From the NCBI GenBank assembly GCA_943355185.1, contig CALREM010000022.1, forward strand, positions 1 to 5,736: a DNA stretch of 5,736 bases, written 5' to 3'. Source of the DNA: Candidatus Nomurabacteria bacterium. Lineage in GTDB: Bacteria; Patescibacteriota; Minisyncoccia; Phycocordibacterales; PALSA-1337. This document shows positions 5,143 to 5,736 of this stretch, one piece after another. The notes below the pieces were generated by a model that was not told the origin of the DNA, searched no databases, and worked only from the letters and a program-made list of their open reading frames with translations. Within the stretch, counting starts at the first letter, position 1, and every line of letters starts with the position of its first letter. The position numbers and the translations under genes were made by a program.

Positions 5143-5535
5143 TTATTCAAAAATACCATCTCCCATAAATAGTAATCCATTCAACTTATCTTTAAAGTCA
5201 AAAATAAACTTCTCCATTTTTTCTTCAGCTCCAGGTTGTACAGTAAAACTTCCACCTAGTACAGACTGTACGCTATGAATTTTTGAAAGTATTTTTACTT
5301 GATCCTCCTTGTCTTCAATTGTTTGTATAGCATACGAAGCAAAACCTTTAAGATGATTTTCAATTTCTTCGTGAGGCATAAAATTAAAAGTTGCTTCTCC
5401 AAAATCTAATGTGAGAATAAGTCCTGTTGCAAGACCATCTTTGGTAAGACCTTTATATGATTTAATTTCCTTTATCTGGTCAAATAGATTTGATCCAAGT
5501 ATTGATGGATCTGGTATGTATATTGCGGCATTCAT
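5143..5535 (-). CDS. Unrecognised 130-residue cytoplasmic protein
   Basis: I do not recognise this protein firmly. It has no signal peptide or membrane segment. The start MNAAIYIPDPS is followed by GLATGLILTLDFGEATFNF (about residues 38-56), probably a strand or helix core. An acidic helical middle (HEEIENHLKGFASYAIQTIEDKE split across about 58-80) leads to KIHSVQSVLGGSF (about 85-97), and the end is LNGLLFMGDGIFE. The VQSVLG and LNGLLF-GDGIF pattern faintly recalls DUF4272-type proteins; that is a weak inference. The frame stays open up to 5724, but the extra residues translate a hairpin-rich non-coding region. ATG 5535 is preferred because TGT-TATTAT lies six bases before it, the same leaderless layout as the NYN gene. 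No clear terminator follows; the repeat at 5065-5093 lies 50 bases downstream. Confidence 0.7.
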   Translation of the reverse strand: MNAAIYIPDPSILGSNLFDQIKEIKSYKGLTKDGLATGLILTLDFGEATFNFMPHEEIENHLKGFASYAIQTIEDKEDQVKILSKIHSVQSVLGGSFTVQPGAEEKMEKFIFDFKDKLNGLLFMGDGIFE

Positions 5536-5541
5536 ATATAA

Positions 5542-5550
5542 ATAATAACA
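5542..5550 (-). promoter_or_regulatory. Extended -10 for a leaderless transcript of the 130-aa gene
   Basis: TGT-TATTAT (5550-5542), five of six to consensus with the TG extension, is separated by six bases (TTATAT) from ATG 5535, so the predicted +1 is the A of the ATG. This spacing decides the start codon. No clear -35 is seen. Confidence 0.6.
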
Positions 5551-5622
5551 TAGAAATTCTAAACTCTGTGACCCCTCCACTACGAGTCGGTCCTTACAGG
5601 ACCAGTACAGGTTTCGTATCGT

Positions 5623-5634
5623 ACTCGCTTCGCT
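5623..5634 (+). repeat. ACTCGCTTCGCT direct repeat, first copy
   Basis: A 12-bp exact match to 5725-5736, which ends at the window edge, so the true repeat may be longer. The motif is nearly self-complementary within itself and sits inside the hairpin-rich non-coding stretch. Confidence 0.5.
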
Positions 5635-5724
5635 CCGTTCGATATACTCAACCTTTTCGACTCCTGATTTAGCAAAATCACCTACTGGGCCGCCGCTCGC
5701 GCGCAGGCGCGAGCTTAGGCTCAC

Positions 5725-5736
5725 ACTCGCTTCGCT
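5725..5736 (+). repeat. ACTCGCTTCGCT direct repeat, second copy (at edge)
   Basis: Exact match to 5623-5634; the right border cannot be seen because the window ends here. Confidence 0.45.

Larger units (their letters stand above)
5575..5736. other. Non-coding, GC-richer, hairpin-rich stretch at the right edge
   Basis: This stretch has visibly different base composition from the AT-rich genes beside it and contains several exact hairpins. GGTCCT-TAC-AGGACC is at 5589-5603, TGATTT-AGCA-AAATCA at 5665-5680, and GCTCGCGC-GCAG-GCGCGAGC at 5695-5714. The last overlaps an alternative stem, GAGC-TTAG-GCTC (5711-5722). ACTCGCTTCGCT occurs twice, at 5623-5634 and 5725-5736. One minus-strand frame is open across it but starts only with a GTG inside the hairpin region, and its translation looks like read-through of structure. 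It may be a dispersed structured repeat or the tail of a neighbouring transcript cut by the window edge. Confidence 0.5.

Noticed and set aside
5536..5724. N-terminal extension of the 130-aa gene to GTG 5724 (63 extra residues)
   Set aside because: The extra part translates a hairpin-rich, GC-richer stretch with repeats and low-complexity residues. A well-placed extended -10 lies just before ATG 5535.
5575..5736. A tRNA gene in the structured right-edge region
   Set aside because: No cloverleaf with a proper T-loop (GTTCGAATC-type), anticodon arm and acceptor stem could be assembled on either strand.

Overview
The window looks like a piece of chromosome from an ultrasmall bacterium of the Candidate Phyla Radiation (Patescibacteria), most likely a Parcubacteria-type lineage. 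Three things point there. A secreted protein at the left edge carries a GWAWS motif, common in that group. The ValRS is short and lacks a C-terminal coiled coil. The P-loop kinase belongs to a nucleoside monophosphate kinase-like family that I know mainly from these genomes. TGA ends the HAD and kinase genes, so the TGA=Gly code of Gracilibacteria/Absconditabacteria is excluded. Lineage is inferred from gene style, not from a marker phylogeny.

Layout, left to right. At 1-197 (minus) is the 5' part of an exported GWAWS protein. At 299-2530 (minus) is valS, followed by its terminator (263-289) and interrupted in frame by a REP-like palindrome (about 1169-1200). At 2655-2852 (minus) is a short cold-shock protein with a clear promoter and terminator. 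Diverging from it at 3052-3585 (plus) is a GmhB-like HAD protein whose later catalytic motifs are lost. Two back-to-back terminators (3604-3631 plus, 3658-3688 minus) separate it from a P-loop nucleotide kinase at 3702-4301 (minus). An NYN-domain putative RNase at 4500-5018 (minus) sits between two 29-bp direct repeats (4378-4406 and 5065-5093). A 130-aa unrecognised protein lies at 5143-5535 (minus). The last 160 bases (5575-5736) are GC-richer, hairpin-rich and non-coding.

The genes are mostly monocistronic, each with its own promoter and usually its own terminator; nothing suggests one shared pathway. Translation (valS), cold-shock RNA chaperoning (csp), nucleotide metabolism (kinase) and RNA cleavage (NYN) are represented.

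The most striking pattern is in the starts. For the GWAWS protein, valS, the NYN gene and the 130-aa gene, a -10 hexamer lies 6-7 nt before the start codon, so predicted transcription begins at or next to the start codon. No gene has a normally spaced Shine-Dalgarno sequence. The best candidates for something undescribed are this leaderless arrangement, the repeat-bounded NYN cassette, and a plus-strand promoter that fires straight into a terminator at the end of the NYN gene.
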